A DNA stretch of 64,000 nt from Erwinia aphidicola (GCF_024169515.1 NZ_JAMKCQ010000001.1:1798001-1862000); one strand, 5' to 3'; positions 44,165-54,255 are shown, numbered from the stretch's first letter. Translations and numbers: made by a program. Notes: generated by a model not told the origin, from the letters alone.

Positions 44165-45544
44165 TTATTCGCTGTGGGTGGTATACAGCGGCAGCCATAT
44201 CGTCAGGCGCAGGCCACCGAGCGGGCTGTCATCAGCTTTTGCCCAGCCGCGGTGCTGCTGAATGGCGTTATCGACAATCGCCAGCCCCAGCCCCGTGCCG
44301 CCGGACTCCCTGTCGCGCGCCTCATCGGTGCGGTAGAACGGGCGGAAAATTTGCTCACGATCTTCCGCGCTGACGCCCGGGCCATCGTCATCAACGTGGA
44401 TAGTGATGCCTTTTTTATCAACCGCGAAGCTGACGGCAATCTTGCTGTGGGAGTAGCGCAGGGCATTACGCACGATGTTCTCAAAGGCACTTTCCAGCGC
44501 GTTCGGGTTGCCGTAAAGCGGCCACGGTCCCGGTGGGTAAGGCACTTCCAGCGTTTTGCCCATCTGCTCGGCTTCAAAGCGCGCATCTTCCAGTACGTCG
44601 GACCACAGATGATTGGCCTTAATCGCTTCGCTCACCAGCGCGTTCTTATGCTGAGTGCGCGACAGCACCAGCAGATCGTTGATCATGCCGTCCAGCCGCT
44701 GTGCTTCCATCTCAATACGCCCCAGCTCTTTACCTTCTCCGTGACGGCGGCGCATCAGCGCGGTCGCCAGCTGCAGGCGCGTCAGCGGGGTGCGCAACTC
44801 GTGGGAGATGTCGGACAGCAGTCGTTGCTGACCGGTCATCATTCGTTCCAGCGCACTGACCATCTGGTTAAAGCTGGCCCCGGCGGCAAGAAACTCCTGC
44901 GGCCCCGATTCCAGCTCCGGCCGCTGGCGAAGATTACCGGCCGCCACGTCATCCGCCGCATGTTTCAGCTTGCGCGCCGGTTTTGCCAGGCTCCACGCCA
45001 GCCACAGCAGCAGCGGTGAGCTGATTAGCATGGTAACAATCAGCAGCAGCAGCGGGCGGTCAAACAGCAGGTTGATAAAATCGAGCTGGGAACTGCCCGC
45101 AGGACGGATCAGATACAGCTGATAGTTATCTTCGCCATCGCGCACCGAAAATGGGCCAACCATCTCCAGCCGACCGTACTTTTTCTTCTGCGGATGATCG
45201 GAGTTATCGGACTGGCCGATAAAGTTACGGATCACCTGCATTTCATTATGCTGCGCGCCAATCACGCGCCCTTCGCTGGTCACCAGCAGCAGGCGTTGAC
45301 CGGGCGGCGCCCATTTATCGATGGCGCGGAACAGCCTGCGCCACCACATTAAATCATTGGGCGGGTCCTGACTCAGCTCCGCCTCAACGTGCTGCTCAAT
45401 CATCGTTCCCTGCCGCTGCTCGTTATCCAGCAGCGGCGTCATCTGACGGGAATCAAGCTTGGGCAGCATTAACACCAGCATCAGTACCAGTGCCAGGGTC
45501 AGCCAGAAAATGGCAAAGATGCGGGTGGTCAGGCTGGATATCAT
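44165..45544 (-). CDS. cpxA: envelope-stress sensor kinase CpxA
   Basis: A 459-residue membrane histidine kinase: N-terminal membrane segment, periplasmic sensor loop (about 30-160), second membrane segment, HAMP, the phosphorylated His in ISHELRTPLTRLQLA, and ATPase boxes (ENIVRNALRYS, DDDGPGV, GGTGLGLAIV). It responds to misfolded envelope proteins with CpxP as negative partner. Overlaps cpxR by 4 bp. Confidence 0.96.
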   Translation of the reverse strand: MISSLTTRIFAIFWLTLALVLMLVLMLPKLDSRQMTPLLDNEQRQGTMIEQHVEAELSQDPPNDLMWWRRLFRAIDKWAPPGQRLLLVTSEGRVIGAQHNEMQVIRNFIGQSDNSDHPQKKKYGRLEMVGPFSVRDGEDNYQLYLIRPAGSSQLDFINLLFDRPLLLLIVTMLISSPLLLWLAWSLAKPARKLKHAADDVAAGNLRQRPELESGPQEFLAAGASFNQMVSALERMMTGQQRLLSDISHELRTPLTRLQLATALMRRRHGEGKELGRIEMEAQRLDGMINDLLVLSRTQHKNALVSEAIKANHLWSDVLEDARFEAEQMGKTLEVPYPPGPWPLYGNPNALESAFENIVRNALRYSHSKIAVSFAVDKKGITIHVDDDGPGVSAEDREQIFRPFYRTDEARDRESGGTGLGLAIVDNAIQQHRGWAKADDSPLGGLRLTIWLPLYTTHSE

Positions 45545-46239
45545 GTCGCGGACACCATCAGATAGCCGCGCCCACGCAGGGTTTTAAACCACGGATGGCC
45601 GTCCTTGCGCTCCGGCAGCTTGCGCCGCAGGTTGGAGATATGCATATCAATTGCCCGGTCAAACGGCGTCAGACGCTTGCCAAGCACTTCCTGGCTCAGG
45701 TGCTCACGCGATACCACCTGGCCGAGATGCTGGGCCAGCAGATACAGCAGCGTAAATTCCGTGCCGGTCAGATCCAGCGTGATATCTTCAAAGCTGGCCT
45801 CCTGGCGGCCTGGGTTCAGGCGCAGCATATCCACTTCCAGCGTCGGTGAGCTGTTGTCGTGCTGTTGCTGCTGTTCGCTCCAGTTGGAACGACGCAGGAT
45901 GGCGCGAATACGTGCCACCAGTTCGCGGTCGTTAAAGGGTTTCGGCAGATAATCATCAGCACCCAGTTCGAGGCCCAGAACACGGTCCAGCTCGCTACCG
46001 CGTGCGGTTAACATGATTACCGGCGTCTGATGTTGTTGACGCAGCTCCTTCAGAGTATCGATGCCATTTTTCTTCGGCATCATCACATCGAGTAATAACA
46101 GATCCACAGAGCTGTCCAGTAGCGCCAGTGCCTGCTCGCCGTCACCGGCAACCAGCACGTTGAATCCTTCCATTTCAAGCAATTCTTTCAGCAGCGAAGT
46201 CAATTCGCGGTCATCGTCAACCAACAGGATTTTATTCAT
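45541..46239 (-). CDS. cpxR: envelope-stress response regulator CpxR
   Basis: A 232-residue OmpR-type regulator: receiver with LLVDDDREL and phospho-acceptor Asp51 in LLLLDVMMP, C-terminal winged helix ending FKTLRGRGYLMV. It activates cpxP and other envelope genes. Divergent from cpxP across a region that carries a CpxR site. Confidence 0.97.
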   Translation of the reverse strand: MNKILLVDDDRELTSLLKELLEMEGFNVLVAGDGEQALALLDSSVDLLLLDVMMPKKNGIDTLKELRQQHQTPVIMLTARGSELDRVLGLELGADDYLPKPFNDRELVARIRAILRRSNWSEQQQQHDNSSPTLEVDMLRLNPGRQEASFEDITLDLTGTEFTLLYLLAQHLGQVVSREHLSQEVLGKRLTPFDRAIDMHISNLRRKLPERKDGHPWFKTLRGRGYLMVSAT

Positions 46240-46294
46240 TTTTTATTGCCCTCCGCAGGCAAAATACCGTGAACTTATGCGCTCATTCCATGGC

Positions 46295-46309
46295 TTTACG
46301 TAGTTTTAC
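46295..46309 (-). promoter_or_regulatory. CpxR binding site (GTAAA-N5-GTAAA)
   Basis: On the minus strand the sequence is GTAAAACTACGTAAA, a perfect match to the CpxR box. It lies between the divergent cpxR and cpxP genes, 83 bp before the cpxP start, fitting activation of cpxP and cpxRA autoregulation. Confidence 0.88.
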
Positions 46310-46391
46310 ACCCCCTGACGCATGTTTGCAGCTGTCCCCGTAGACTCAATCTCGTTGAATCGAAATACGGAAACCAACACGGGAGTAAACG

Positions 46392-46904
46392 ATGCGCAAA
46401 GTTACCGCCGTCGTTGTCGTTCCGGCACTGATGCTTAGCCTCTCAGCTGCCTGGTCTGTCAACGCCACGACGACTGACGAGATGCATCAGGATGACCAGG
46501 CTAACCGCCCAGTGAGGCAGGTTCCACAAAGTCACATGTTTGATGGCATCAACTTGACGGAGCAGCAGCGCCAGCAACTGCGCGATCTGATGCAGCAAGC
46601 GCGTCACGATCGTTCTCCCATAAGTATTAACGATTTAGAGCAACTGCACGAACTGATTATTGCAGAAAAATTTGACGAAGCGGCTTACCAGGCTCAGGCG
46701 GAAAAGATTGCACAGGCGGAAGTGGCGCGCCAGGTCGAGATGGCCCGGATACGCAATCAGATGTACCACCTGTTAACGCCACAGCAGCAGGCCGTTTTGC
46801 AACAGAAACATCAGCAGCGCCTGCAAGAATTGCGCAGGCTAACGAATATGCAGCTGTCATCACCGCTGCAGGCAGCAAGCAGTACCGGTAGTAACCCGCA
46901 GTAA
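46392..46904 (+). CDS. cpxP: periplasmic stress protein CpxP
   Basis: A 170-residue protein with a signal peptide (ALMLSLSAAWSVNA, cleavage near residue 25) and two LTxxQ-type motifs (LTEQQRQQLRDLM and LTPQQQAVLQQ) in a helical, Gln-rich body. CpxP inhibits CpxA and acts as a small chaperone; it is destroyed with misfolded pilins by DegP. Transcribed from a CpxR-controlled promoter. Confidence 0.93.
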   Translation: MRKVTAVVVVPALMLSLSAAWSVNATTTDEMHQDDQANRPVRQVPQSHMFDGINLTEQQRQQLRDLMQQARHDRSPISINDLEQLHELIIAEKFDEAAYQAQAEKIAQAEVARQVEMARIRNQMYHLLTPQQQAVLQQKHQQRLQELRRLTNMQLSSPLQAASSTGSNPQ

Positions 46905-46956
46905 CCAGTAACATAGTATCCCTGTTTTTCCTTGCCATAGACAATATCCCTGTCTT

Positions 46957-46986
46957 CCCCCACCATGATGGTGGGGGTTTTTTTTG
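46957..46986 (+). terminator. cpxP terminator
   Basis: CCCCCACCAT and ATGGTGGGGG form a perfect stem, followed by nine T residues, about 50 bp past the cpxP stop. Confidence 0.93.
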
Positions 46987-47034
46987 CCCGAAAACCAGTA
47001 TACTCAAAGGCACTGAATCGGGTGGGTAAACGCT

Positions 47035-47937
47035 ATGAATGCAAACTATGCGCGCTTAGTTAACTCGGCAGCGCTGGCAGCCACGGCGTTGGCTTCGCTG
47101 CTGCTGCTGATTAAAATCTTCGCCTGGTGGTACACCGGATCGGTCAGCTTATTGGCCGCGCTGGTGGACTCGCTGGTGGATATCGCCGCCTCGCTCACCA
47201 ATCTTCTGGTGGTGCGCTATTCGCTCCAGCCTGCCGATGCGGAGCATACCTTCGGGCACGGCAAAGCTGAATCCCTCGCGGCGCTGGCGCAAAGCATGTT
47301 TATCTCCGGTTCAGCCCTGTTCCTTTTTCTCACCGGTCTGCAACATCTCGCTTCCCCTGAACCGATGAAAGCCCCGCTTATCGGCATCATTGTGACGCTT
47401 ATTGCCCTGTTTTCGACGCTGGTGCTGGTCACTTTCCAGCGCTGGGTGGTGCGTCGTACCCGCAGCCAGGCGATCCGTGCCGATATGCTGCACTATCAGT
47501 CTGACGTGGTGATGAATGGCGCGATCCTGCTGGCGCTAGGATTGAGCTGGTACGGCTTCCACCGCGCCGATGCGCTATTTGCGTTAGGGATTGGCGTATG
47601 GATTTTGTATAGTGCTCTGCGCATGGGTTATGAAGCCGTGCAGGCCCTGCTCGATCGCGCGCTGCCCGAGGAAGAGCATCAGGCGATTATTGATATCGTT
47701 GCCGCGTGGCCTGGCGTACAGGGCGCCCACGATATCCGCACGCGTCAGTCTGGCCCCACCCGTTTTATTCAGCTGCATTTGGAAATGGACGATCACCTGC
47801 CGCTGTACCAGGCTCATCAGGTAGCCGAACAGGTTGAACAGGCGATTTTACAAAAGTTTCCAGGTTCTGACGTGATTATTCATCAGGATCCCTGCTCCGT
47901 GGTGCCCGAGGGGCGTCAGGGGAATTTTCAGCTGTAA
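47035..47937 (+). CDS. fieF: ferrous-iron/zinc efflux pump FieF
   Basis: A 300-residue cation diffusion facilitator with six membrane segments. Metal-site residues are in [15 protein letters not shown] and [21 protein letters not shown] links them. The C-terminal cytoplasmic domain (from ~210) contains HDIRTRQSG. It exports Fe(II)/Zn(II) using the proton gradient. Position between cpxP and pfkA is standard. Confidence 0.94.
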   Translation: MNANYARLVNSAALAATALASLLLLIKIFAWWYTGSVSLLAALVDSLVDIAASLTNLLVVRYSLQPADAEHTFGHGKAESLAALAQSMFISGSALFLFLTGLQHLASPEPMKAPLIGIIVTLIALFSTLVLVTFQRWVVRRTRSQAIRADMLHYQSDVVMNGAILLALGLSWYGFHRADALFALGIGVWILYSALRMGYEAVQALLDRALPEEEHQAIIDIVAAWPGVQGAHDIRTRQSGPTRFIQLHLEMDDHLPLYQAHQVAEQVEQAILQKFPGSDVIIHQDPCSVVPEGRQGNFQL

Positions 47938-48043
47938 AACTTTTTAATTGAAATAGTGACTGCTTACACTGCGTAAAACGTGATGTAACGCAAAAAAAAT
48001 AGCCGAATGTTGCCTGACCTGAATCAATTCAGCTGGCAGGGTT

Positions 48044-48052
48044 TGGTATACT
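48044..48052 (+). promoter_or_regulatory. extended -10 promoter element of pfkA
   Basis: TGGTATACT gives the TGN extension and a TATACT -10 (48047-48052). No good -35 lies at the right spacing, which is tolerable for an extended -10 promoter. It is 96 bp before the pfkA start. Confidence 0.5.
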
Positions 48053-48147
48053 ATTGCCATTAATTGAGTCGCTTATCTCGCTCACGCACGTCGTTATGCT
48101 CCGGCGTCCAGAATTTAACATTTGCATCTACAAGTTCAGAGGTTGTC

Positions 48148-49110
48148 ATGATTAAGAAAATCGGTGTACTGACAAGCGGCGGTGACGCCCCAGGGATGAA
48201 CGCTGCAATCCGCGGTGTGGTTCGCGCTGCGCTCAGTGAAGGACTGGAAGTTTGTGGCATTTATGACGGCTACCTGGGCTTGTATGAAGACCGCATGATT
48301 AATCTCGACCGCTACAGCGTGTCCGATATGATCAACCGCGGCGGCACTTTCCTCGGCTCTGCACGCTTCCCGGAATTCCGTAATGAAGACGTGCGTACCG
48401 TGGCAATTGAGAACATGAAAAAGCGCGGTATTGATGCGCTGGTGGTGATCGGCGGCGATGGTTCCTACATGGGTGCCAAGCGCCTGACAGAGATGGGCTT
48501 CCCGTGCATCGGTCTGCCGGGCACCATCGACAATGACGTTGCCGGTACCGACTACACCATCGGTTACTTCACCGCGCTGGAAACCGTGGTTGAGGCGATT
48601 GACCGCCTGCGCGATACCTCCTCATCACACCAGCGCATCTCTATCGTTGAAGTCATGGGCCGCTACTGTGGTGACCTGACGCTGGCGGCGGCGATTGCCG
48701 GTGGCTGTGAGTTCATCGTGCTGCCGGAATATCCGTACACCCGTGAAGAGCTGGTGAACGAGATTAAAGCCGGCATCGCTAAAGGTAAAAAACACGCTAT
48801 CGTCGCGATTACCGAGCACATCTGCGATATCGATGAACTGGCGAAATATATCGAAGAAGAGACCAAGCGCGAAACCCGTGCCACGGTGCTGGGCCACATT
48901 CAGCGCGGCGGTGCGCCGGTTGCCTATGACCGCATTCTGGCTTCCCGCATGGGCGCTTACTCTATCGAGCTGCTGCTGCAGGGCTACGGTGGCCGCTGCG
49001 TCGGTATTCAGAATGAGAAGATGGTGCATCACGACATTATCGATGCGATTGAGAATATGAAGCGTCCGTTTAAAGGCGACTGGCTGGAAACCGCCAAGAA
49101 GCTCTACTGA
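48148..49110 (+). CDS. pfkA: 6-phosphofructokinase I
   Basis: PfkA phosphorylates fructose 6-phosphate with ATP, the committed step of glycolysis. The 320-residue protein starts [19 protein letters not shown] (start at 48148; the upstream frame to 48064 has no similarity) and contains GGDGSYMGA, the catalytic LPGTIDND and GRYCGDLTL. Confidence 0.96.
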   Translation: MIKKIGVLTSGGDAPGMNAAIRGVVRAALSEGLEVCGIYDGYLGLYEDRMINLDRYSVSDMINRGGTFLGSARFPEFRNEDVRTVAIENMKKRGIDALVVIGGDGSYMGAKRLTEMGFPCIGLPGTIDNDVAGTDYTIGYFTALETVVEAIDRLRDTSSSHQRISIVEVMGRYCGDLTLAAAIAGGCEFIVLPEYPYTREELVNEIKAGIAKGKKHAIVAITEHICDIDELAKYIEEETKRETRATVLGHIQRGGAPVAYDRILASRMGAYSIELLLQGYGGRCVGIQNEKMVHHDIIDAIENMKRPFKGDWLETAKKLY

Positions 49111-49128
49111 TTTTCCCGTATCAAAGCA

Positions 49129-49153
49129 GGGCGCTGCAGGTCAGCGCCTTTCT
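49129..49153 (+). terminator. pfkA terminator
   Basis: GGGCGCTG...TCAGCGCC hairpin followed by a short T-rich tail (TTTCTT), 20 bp after the pfkA stop. Confidence 0.7.
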
Positions 49154-49263
49154 TATGCGTAGCGTTATTCGATAAAGTTATTACAGCTAATTTTTAATTC
49201 TTTAATACATACTTCGCTTTGTGTCACGCTTCACGCAGATAAAAACCTTTGGGAGTGCGTGCA

Positions 49264-50253
49264 ATGAATAAGTGGAGTGTGGGAATTACCCTGTTACTGG
49301 CCTCAACCAGCGTGCTGGCAAAGGATATTCAGCTGCTAAACGTGTCGTACGATCCGACCCGTGAGCTTTACGAGCAGTACAACAAAGCCTTTAGCGCGCA
49401 CTACAAGCAGGAAACCGGCGATAATGTGGTGATCCGCCAGTCGCACGGCGGTTCAGGTAAGCAGGCGACCTCGGTCATCAACGGGATTAAGGCCGATGTG
49501 GTGACGCTGGCGCTGGCCTCCGACGTAGATGCCATTGCCGAACGCGGCCGCATTGATAAAAACTGGATCAAACGCCTGCCGGATAACTCCGCGCCTTACA
49601 CTTCCACCATTGTTTTCCTGGTGCGCAAAGGTAACCCAAAACAAATTCACGACTGGCCAGATTTAATCAAACCTGGCGTGTCGGTGATCACCCCGAACCC
49701 GAAAACGTCCGGCGGTGCGCGCTGGAACTATCTGGCGGCCTGGGGCTGGGCGCTGGATCAGAACAAAGGCGACCAGGCAAAAGCCCAGGATTACGTCAAA
49801 GCGCTGTTCAAAAACGTCGAAGTTCAGGATTCCGGCGCGCGCGGCGCGACCAATACCTTCGTGGAACGCGGCATTGGCGATGTGCTGATTGCGTGGGAAA
49901 ACGAAGCCTATCTGGCCGTCAACAAGCTGGGCAAAGACCAGTTTGAGATTGTCACGCCAGGCGAATCGATCCTCGCCGAGCCGACCGTTTCCGTGGTCGA
50001 TAAGGTGGTGGATGAGCGCGATACGCGTAAAGTGGCCGATGAATACCTGAAGTACCTCTACTCCACGGAGGGCCAGGATATCGCCGCGCAGAACTTCTAC
50101 CGTCCGCGCGATGCCGCCGTGGCGAAGAAATATGCCAGCACCTTCCAGCCGGTGAAACTGTTCACCATTGATAATAAGTTTGGTGGCTGGGCGCAGGCAC
50201 AGAAGACCCACTTCGCTGAAGGTGGGACTTATGACCAGGTGATGAAGCGCTAA
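49264..50253 (+). CDS. sbp: sulfate/thiosulfate-binding protein Sbp
   Basis: A 329-residue periplasmic protein that binds sulfate for an ABC importer. Signal peptide [19 protein letters not shown], mature part from [17 protein letters not shown]. Family motifs: [10 protein letters not shown] and [13 protein letters not shown] (sulfate-contacting). The start at 49264 gives the best signal peptide. The transport subunits are elsewhere; usually under CysB control. Confidence 0.95.
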   Translation: MNKWSVGITLLLASTSVLAKDIQLLNVSYDPTRELYEQYNKAFSAHYKQETGDNVVIRQSHGGSGKQATSVINGIKADVVTLALASDVDAIAERGRIDKNWIKRLPDNSAPYTSTIVFLVRKGNPKQIHDWPDLIKPGVSVITPNPKTSGGARWNYLAAWGWALDQNKGDQAKAQDYVKALFKNVEVQDSGARGATNTFVERGIGDVLIAWENEAYLAVNKLGKDQFEIVTPGESILAEPTVSVVDKVVDERDTRKVADEYLKYLYSTEGQDIAAQNFYRPRDAAVAKKYASTFQPVKLFTIDNKFGGWAQAQKTHFAEGGTYDQVMKR

Positions 50254-50275
50254 GCGTAATAAGCGCAATTCACTG

Positions 50276-50301
50276 AGGGCCGACATTGTCGGCCCTTTTT
50301 G
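50276..50301 (+). terminator. sbp terminator
   Basis: AGGGCCGAC-ATT-GTCGGCCCT perfect hairpin with a T-run, 22 bp after the sbp stop. Confidence 0.92.
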
Positions 50302-50436
50302 TTTTCTCTATTTGATTTAAGTAATTAACGGTATTAAATAATTTCCGTTAACCGGTGCTCTACAGTTAAATTCGCATGATTTCCTGCCCCGCTTAGAATA
50401 CATTGTGAGCGATACGAAGTCAGAGGTGTGAAAGAG

Positions 50437-51192
50437 ATGTCGGGACGAAGGCGGTTTGTTATTGTGCTGGTGGTTTTAGGGGTACTGATAACCGTCGGAT
50501 GTGCTTCTATGGCGCTGAATTTTCATAAAAATTCGGATGCGTTATGGAAAATCGTCAGCCAGCAGTGTATCCCCGGCCAGCAACAAAAAAATAATCCAGC
50601 TCCCTGCCGCCAGGTCAATATTCAGGACGGTTATGTGGTGCTGAAAGACCGCAACGGCCCGCTGCAATTTTTGCTGATACCGGTGGCGAAAGTGAGCGGA
50701 ATAGAGAGCCAGAAATTACTCAACCCCGCCACGCCAAACTATTTAGCTGAGGCCTGGCGGTCGCGGCATTTTATGGAAGAGAAGCGCGGCGCGATGATTG
50801 ATGACCGTAATTATGCGCTGACGGTCAACTCTCGCTGGGGCCGCACGCAGAATCAGCTGCATATTCATATCTCCTGCCTGCGCCCGGATATCCGGCAGCA
50901 GCTGGATGCGCTGGGCAAAACGCTCACCAGCCAGTGGCAGAGCCGGCAGCTGGGAGAGCACCAATACCAGGTGCGCAGCATCACGCGCGATGAATTTAAG
51001 CGTACCAGCCCGTTTATCCGTATTGCTAACGAGCTGCCTGGTGCCCGGGAAGAGATGGGCAGCTACGGCGTAGCGATTGCTGCACTGGGCGATGGCAAGA
51101 GGGTGCTGATGGTGGTGAAGCGCAATCTGCTGCTGCTGAATCGCGCTTCTGCCGAAGAGCTGCAGGATCACAGCTGCGCGATATTGAAATAA
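50437..51192 (+). CDS. cdh: CDP-diacylglycerol pyrophosphatase
   Basis: Cdh hydrolyses CDP-diacylglycerol to phosphatidic acid and CMP. The 251-residue protein has an N-terminal membrane anchor (FVIVLVVLGVLITVG) and the HIT-like catalytic motif LHIHISCL near residue 145. A GTG three codons upstream (50428) is an alternative start. It follows sbp, as in E. coli. Confidence 0.92.
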   Translation: MSGRRRFVIVLVVLGVLITVGCASMALNFHKNSDALWKIVSQQCIPGQQQKNNPAPCRQVNIQDGYVVLKDRNGPLQFLLIPVAKVSGIESQKLLNPATPNYLAEAWRSRHFMEEKRGAMIDDRNYALTVNSRWGRTQNQLHIHISCLRPDIRQQLDALGKTLTSQWQSRQLGEHQYQVRSITRDEFKRTSPFIRIANELPGAREEMGSYGVAIAALGDGKRVLMVVKRNLLLLNRASAEELQDHSCAILK

Positions 51193-51208
51193 CTTCTGGC
51201 GATTTTCT

Positions 51209-51238
51209 GTAGGGGTCGACCTTTTTTTCGGTCGACCC
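51209..51238. repeat. REP-like extragenic palindrome after cdh
   Basis: GTAG, then GGGTCGACC pairs with GGTCGACCC over a T-rich loop. It lies between the convergent cdh and yihY genes. Confidence 0.8.
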
Positions 51239-51253
51239 GCTATCAGCTCCGAT

Positions 51254-52267
51254 TTAGGCTACCCGCTTATTCTGCTCCGGTTCCGGGTCATTTTTATACT
51301 GCGCGGTGGCAATCCACGCGGCGCAGAACAGCGTCAGGCGTGCAAAGAAATAGAAGAACGCCATCAGCCCCAGCACCGAACCGAACGCCGCACCGGAAGG
51401 TGAGGATGCCAGCTTCGGCAGCGTCAGGGTCATAATGAATTTAATCACCTCAAACCCGATCGCCGCCAGCAGCGTGCCGCGAAACAGCGCTTTTTTACGC
51501 GGCTTATGGCGCGGCAGTATCCAGAAAATCCACAAAAACAGCAGATAGTTGGCGAAGATAGAGATCGACAGGGCGATCAGCGTCATCGCCGGACGCAGCC
51601 ACTCGATACCTTCCAGCCCCAGCGCCCGCACAATCGACGCCTGCGCTGAACCGGCAATTGAGGTCAGCGACAGCGTGATAATCAGCGCAAACACCAGCCC
51701 GGTCAGCGAGATAAAGTCACGGGTATATTTAAACCAGATTTTCTCCTGATCCTGTGGCGTACGTTCCCAGACGTCACGCGACTGCGCGCGGATCGCTTCA
51801 CGCAGATTGCCCATCCAGCTAATCCCGGAGTAGAGCGCCACCAGTAAACCCGTCAGTCCGACGGTGGTGCGCTGCTGAATGGCGGTATTAACGGTACTTT
51901 TCAGCGTGGCGGCCAGCGCGGGATCGCTGATGCTGCCGACGATCTTGTTGATCAGCCCGGTCAGCAGATCCGGGTTTGAGGCCAGCACGAAACCGACGGC
52001 GGCAAATGACACCATCAGGATCGGGATCAGCGAGAGAAAGGAAAAATAGGTGATTGCCGCGCCAAACTGACTGCCGAGACGATCGTTAAAGCGCTCACCG
52101 GCGCGAATAAAGTGCGCCACCGCCGGAATAGCCTGGAACCAGCTAACCAGTCTTGAAACGTGGGAAATGGATTTATCGACCGTGTGATTGCCGGTTTTAA
52201 TGTTGATCAGCGGCTTTTGTGCAGGCTGCTCTGGCTTCCGGGGATCGCGTTGTTGATTATCCGTCAT
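51254..52267 (-). CDS. YihY/BrkB family inner membrane protein
   Basis: A 337-residue protein with about six membrane segments (for example AAITYFSFLSLIPILMVSFAAVGFVLA in parts) and a charged C-terminal tail. It fits the YihY/UPF0761 family, once mislabelled ribonuclease BN. The role is unknown. Both termini are hydrophilic. Confidence 0.85.
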   Translation of the reverse strand: MTDNQQRDPRKPEQPAQKPLINIKTGNHTVDKSISHVSRLVSWFQAIPAVAHFIRAGERFNDRLGSQFGAAITYFSFLSLIPILMVSFAAVGFVLASNPDLLTGLINKIVGSISDPALAATLKSTVNTAIQQRTTVGLTGLLVALYSGISWMGNLREAIRAQSRDVWERTPQDQEKIWFKYTRDFISLTGLVFALIITLSLTSIAGSAQASIVRALGLEGIEWLRPAMTLIALSISIFANYLLFLWIFWILPRHKPRKKALFRGTLLAAIGFEVIKFIMTLTLPKLASSPSGAAFGSVLGLMAFFYFFARLTLFCAAWIATAQYKNDPEPEQNKRVA

Positions 52268-52320
52268 AACTTCTTCTCTATCCTTTTAATGAACTGACGT
52301 GGTGAATTATAGCCTGCTGG

Positions 52321-53220
52321 TCAGGCAACGTAGCGTTTCAGGACCTGACTGAGCCATTCAATGAAAACCTGTACGCGGCGCGCCAGGTTGCGGCGATGCG
52401 GGTAAAGCAGCGACAGCGGCATGGGCCTTGCCGGAAAATAGGGCAGGATTTCGACCAGCTTTTTCTCCTTCAGCGCCTGAGTCACCCCCACGCGCGGCAC
52501 CTGAATGATCCCCAGCCCGGCAATGCAGGCCGAACGGTAGGTTTCGGTGCTGTTAACGGTGATTACCCCGCCGGTCTTAATCAGCCTGGCGGTTTTGCCG
52601 TCGAAATACTCAAAGCCTTCCGGCTGGCTGCCCAGCTGTTGACTGTAGTGCACCATGGCGTGTTGGGATAGCGCCTCCAGCGTATTTGGCGTGCCGAAAC
52701 GTGCCAGGTAATCCGGGCTGGCGCAGTTAATCAGCGGCAGATGCCCCAGCTGGCGTGCTATCAGGCCGGAGTCCTCCAGCGTCCCGACGCGTACCACGCA
52801 GTCAAATCCCTCGCGGATCACATCCACCCGGCGGTCGCTGCTGCTCAGCTCCAGCTCAATGCCTGGATAGTGCTGCAAAAACTCAGGCAACAGTGGGATC
52901 AGGTAATTACTGGCAAGGCTGACCGGCATATCCACGCGCAGGCGGCCGCTCAGAGTCGCTGGATCGTGCTGAAACAGGGAATCCATCTCCTCCAGCGTTG
53001 CCAGCACGTCGCGACAGCGCTCGAAATAGACCTGGCCATCCTGCGTCAGCTGCACCCGGCGCGTGGTGCGGTGCAGCAGGCGTGAACCGAGGCTGTTTTC
53101 CAGCGCCTGGATCTGGCGCGACAGGCTGCCTTTCGGCAAGCCCAGGCTGTCGGCAGCGCGGGTAAAACTCTGCATCTCTGCAACTCTGACAAACACCTGC
53201 ATTGCGTGAATTTTATCCAT
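52321..53220 (-). CDS. LysR-family transcriptional regulator
   Basis: A 299-residue LysR regulator: N-terminal winged HTH (MDKIHAMQVFVRVAEMQSFTRAADSLGLPKGSLSRQI in parts, residues 1-60) and an effector domain. The start at 53220 is the family's usual MDKxxAM form; longer starts are unlikely. It is divergent from the SDR gene 115 bp away, whose regulation it probably controls, as usual for LysR pairs. Confidence 0.87.
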   Translation of the reverse strand: MDKIHAMQVFVRVAEMQSFTRAADSLGLPKGSLSRQIQALENSLGSRLLHRTTRRVQLTQDGQVYFERCRDVLATLEEMDSLFQHDPATLSGRLRVDMPVSLASNYLIPLLPEFLQHYPGIELELSSSDRRVDVIREGFDCVVRVGTLEDSGLIARQLGHLPLINCASPDYLARFGTPNTLEALSQHAMVHYSQQLGSQPEGFEYFDGKTARLIKTGGVITVNSTETYRSACIAGLGIIQVPRVGVTQALKEKKLVEILPYFPARPMPLSLLYPHRRNLARRVQVFIEWLSQVLKRYVA

Positions 53221-53335
53221 TGTGGCGCTCATTGTTGTTAGTAATGGAACAGTGAAGCGTATCTCAGGACATTTATAGATCAGCCAGCAGGTAATATCCT
53301 CTTTTTTGTCCACAGCCAACTCCCTGGAGAAGAAA

Positions 53336-54094
53336 ATGAGCCATAAAATTGCATTGATCACCGGCGGTAGCCGCGGTTTAGGCCAAAATGCGGCGCTGAA
53401 ACTGGCGGAAAAAGGTGTTGATATCATTCTGACGTATCGTAACCAGCAGCAGGAGGCGCAGGGGGTGGTTGAGCGCATCAGCGCGCTGGGAGCGCGTGCG
53501 GTGGCGCTGCCGCTGGACGTGGGCGACAGCGCGACGTTCGTTACTTTTGCAGCAGAAGTGGAAAAACAGCTGGCAACGGTGTGGCAGCGTAAAAATTTTG
53601 ATTATTTATTAAACAACGCCGGAACGGCGCTCTACCAGCCGTTTGTCGACACCACGGAACAGCAGTTTGACCAGCTGGTGGATATCCACTTTAAAGGACC
53701 GTTCTTCCTGACGCAGAAGCTGCTGCCGCTGATCGCCGACGGCGGGCGCATTCTCAATGTGTCGAGCGGCCTGGCGCGCTTTACCCATCCGGGATCCGCT
53801 GCTTATGCGGCGGTGAAAGGGGCGATTGAGGTGCTGACGCGCTACCAGGCAAAAGAGCTGGGTGCACGCGGCATTGCCGTTAATGTGCTGGCACCGGGAG
53901 CGATTGAAACCGACTTCGGCGGCGGCCGGGTACGGGATAACGCGGAGATTAACGCCTTGATCGCCTCGCAAACCGCACTGGGCCGCGCCGGGCTGCCGGA
54001 TGATATCGGTTACGCCGTTGCCGCGCTGTTCAGCGAAGAGTGCCGCTGGATTAACGGCCAGCGTATTGAAGCGTCGGGCGGGATGTACCTGTAA
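53336..54094 (+). CDS. short-chain dehydrogenase/reductase
   Basis: A 252-residue classical SDR: cofactor motif TGGSRGLGQ (residues 9-17), LLNNAGTA, catalytic Ser in NVSSGLARF and the YAAVK pair, and a C-terminal INGQRIEASGGMYL. The substrate is unknown. The start at 53336 follows a GGAGAAG site. Divergent partner of the LysR gene. Confidence 0.88.
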   Translation: MSHKIALITGGSRGLGQNAALKLAEKGVDIILTYRNQQQEAQGVVERISALGARAVALPLDVGDSATFVTFAAEVEKQLATVWQRKNFDYLLNNAGTALYQPFVDTTEQQFDQLVDIHFKGPFFLTQKLLPLIADGGRILNVSSGLARFTHPGSAAYAAVKGAIEVLTRYQAKELGARGIAVNVLAPGAIETDFGGGRVRDNAEINALIASQTALGRAGLPDDIGYAVAALFSEECRWINGQRIEASGGMYL

Positions 54095-54126
54095 TAGCTG
54101 AAATGGCTGGCTGAGCGAAACGCCAT

Positions 54127-54250
54127 CTGGCTGACCGAAAAAGAGGGTCAGCCACTACGGGGTGTGCAGTGATGCACGGATCGCTCTGCTAAACTGGCTG
54201 ACCAAAAAAGAAGGTCAGCCACTACGGGGTTTGCAGTGATGCACTGGTCG
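54127..54250. repeat. tandem duplication of a REP-like element (67-bp period)
   Basis: Two 57-bp copies at 54127-54183 and 54194-54250 differ at only a few positions. Each has GGCTGACC/GGTCAGCC stems over an A/G-rich loop, then CACTAC (GTAG on the minus strand) and GGGGTGTGCAGTGATGCAC-like flank. Because flank DNA is copied along with the palindrome, it is a local tandem duplication between convergent SDR and PhzF genes. Confidence 0.85.
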
Positions 54251-54255
54251 TTCCG

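Noticed and set aside
44036..45019. 327-codon open frame antisense to cpxA
   Set aside because: Covers the conserved kinase domain of cpxA on the other strand; no independent support.
53362..53373. GGCGGTAGCCGC resembling an ops site
   Set aside because: It lies inside the coding sequence of the SDR cofactor motif (GGSRG) and is explained by that.
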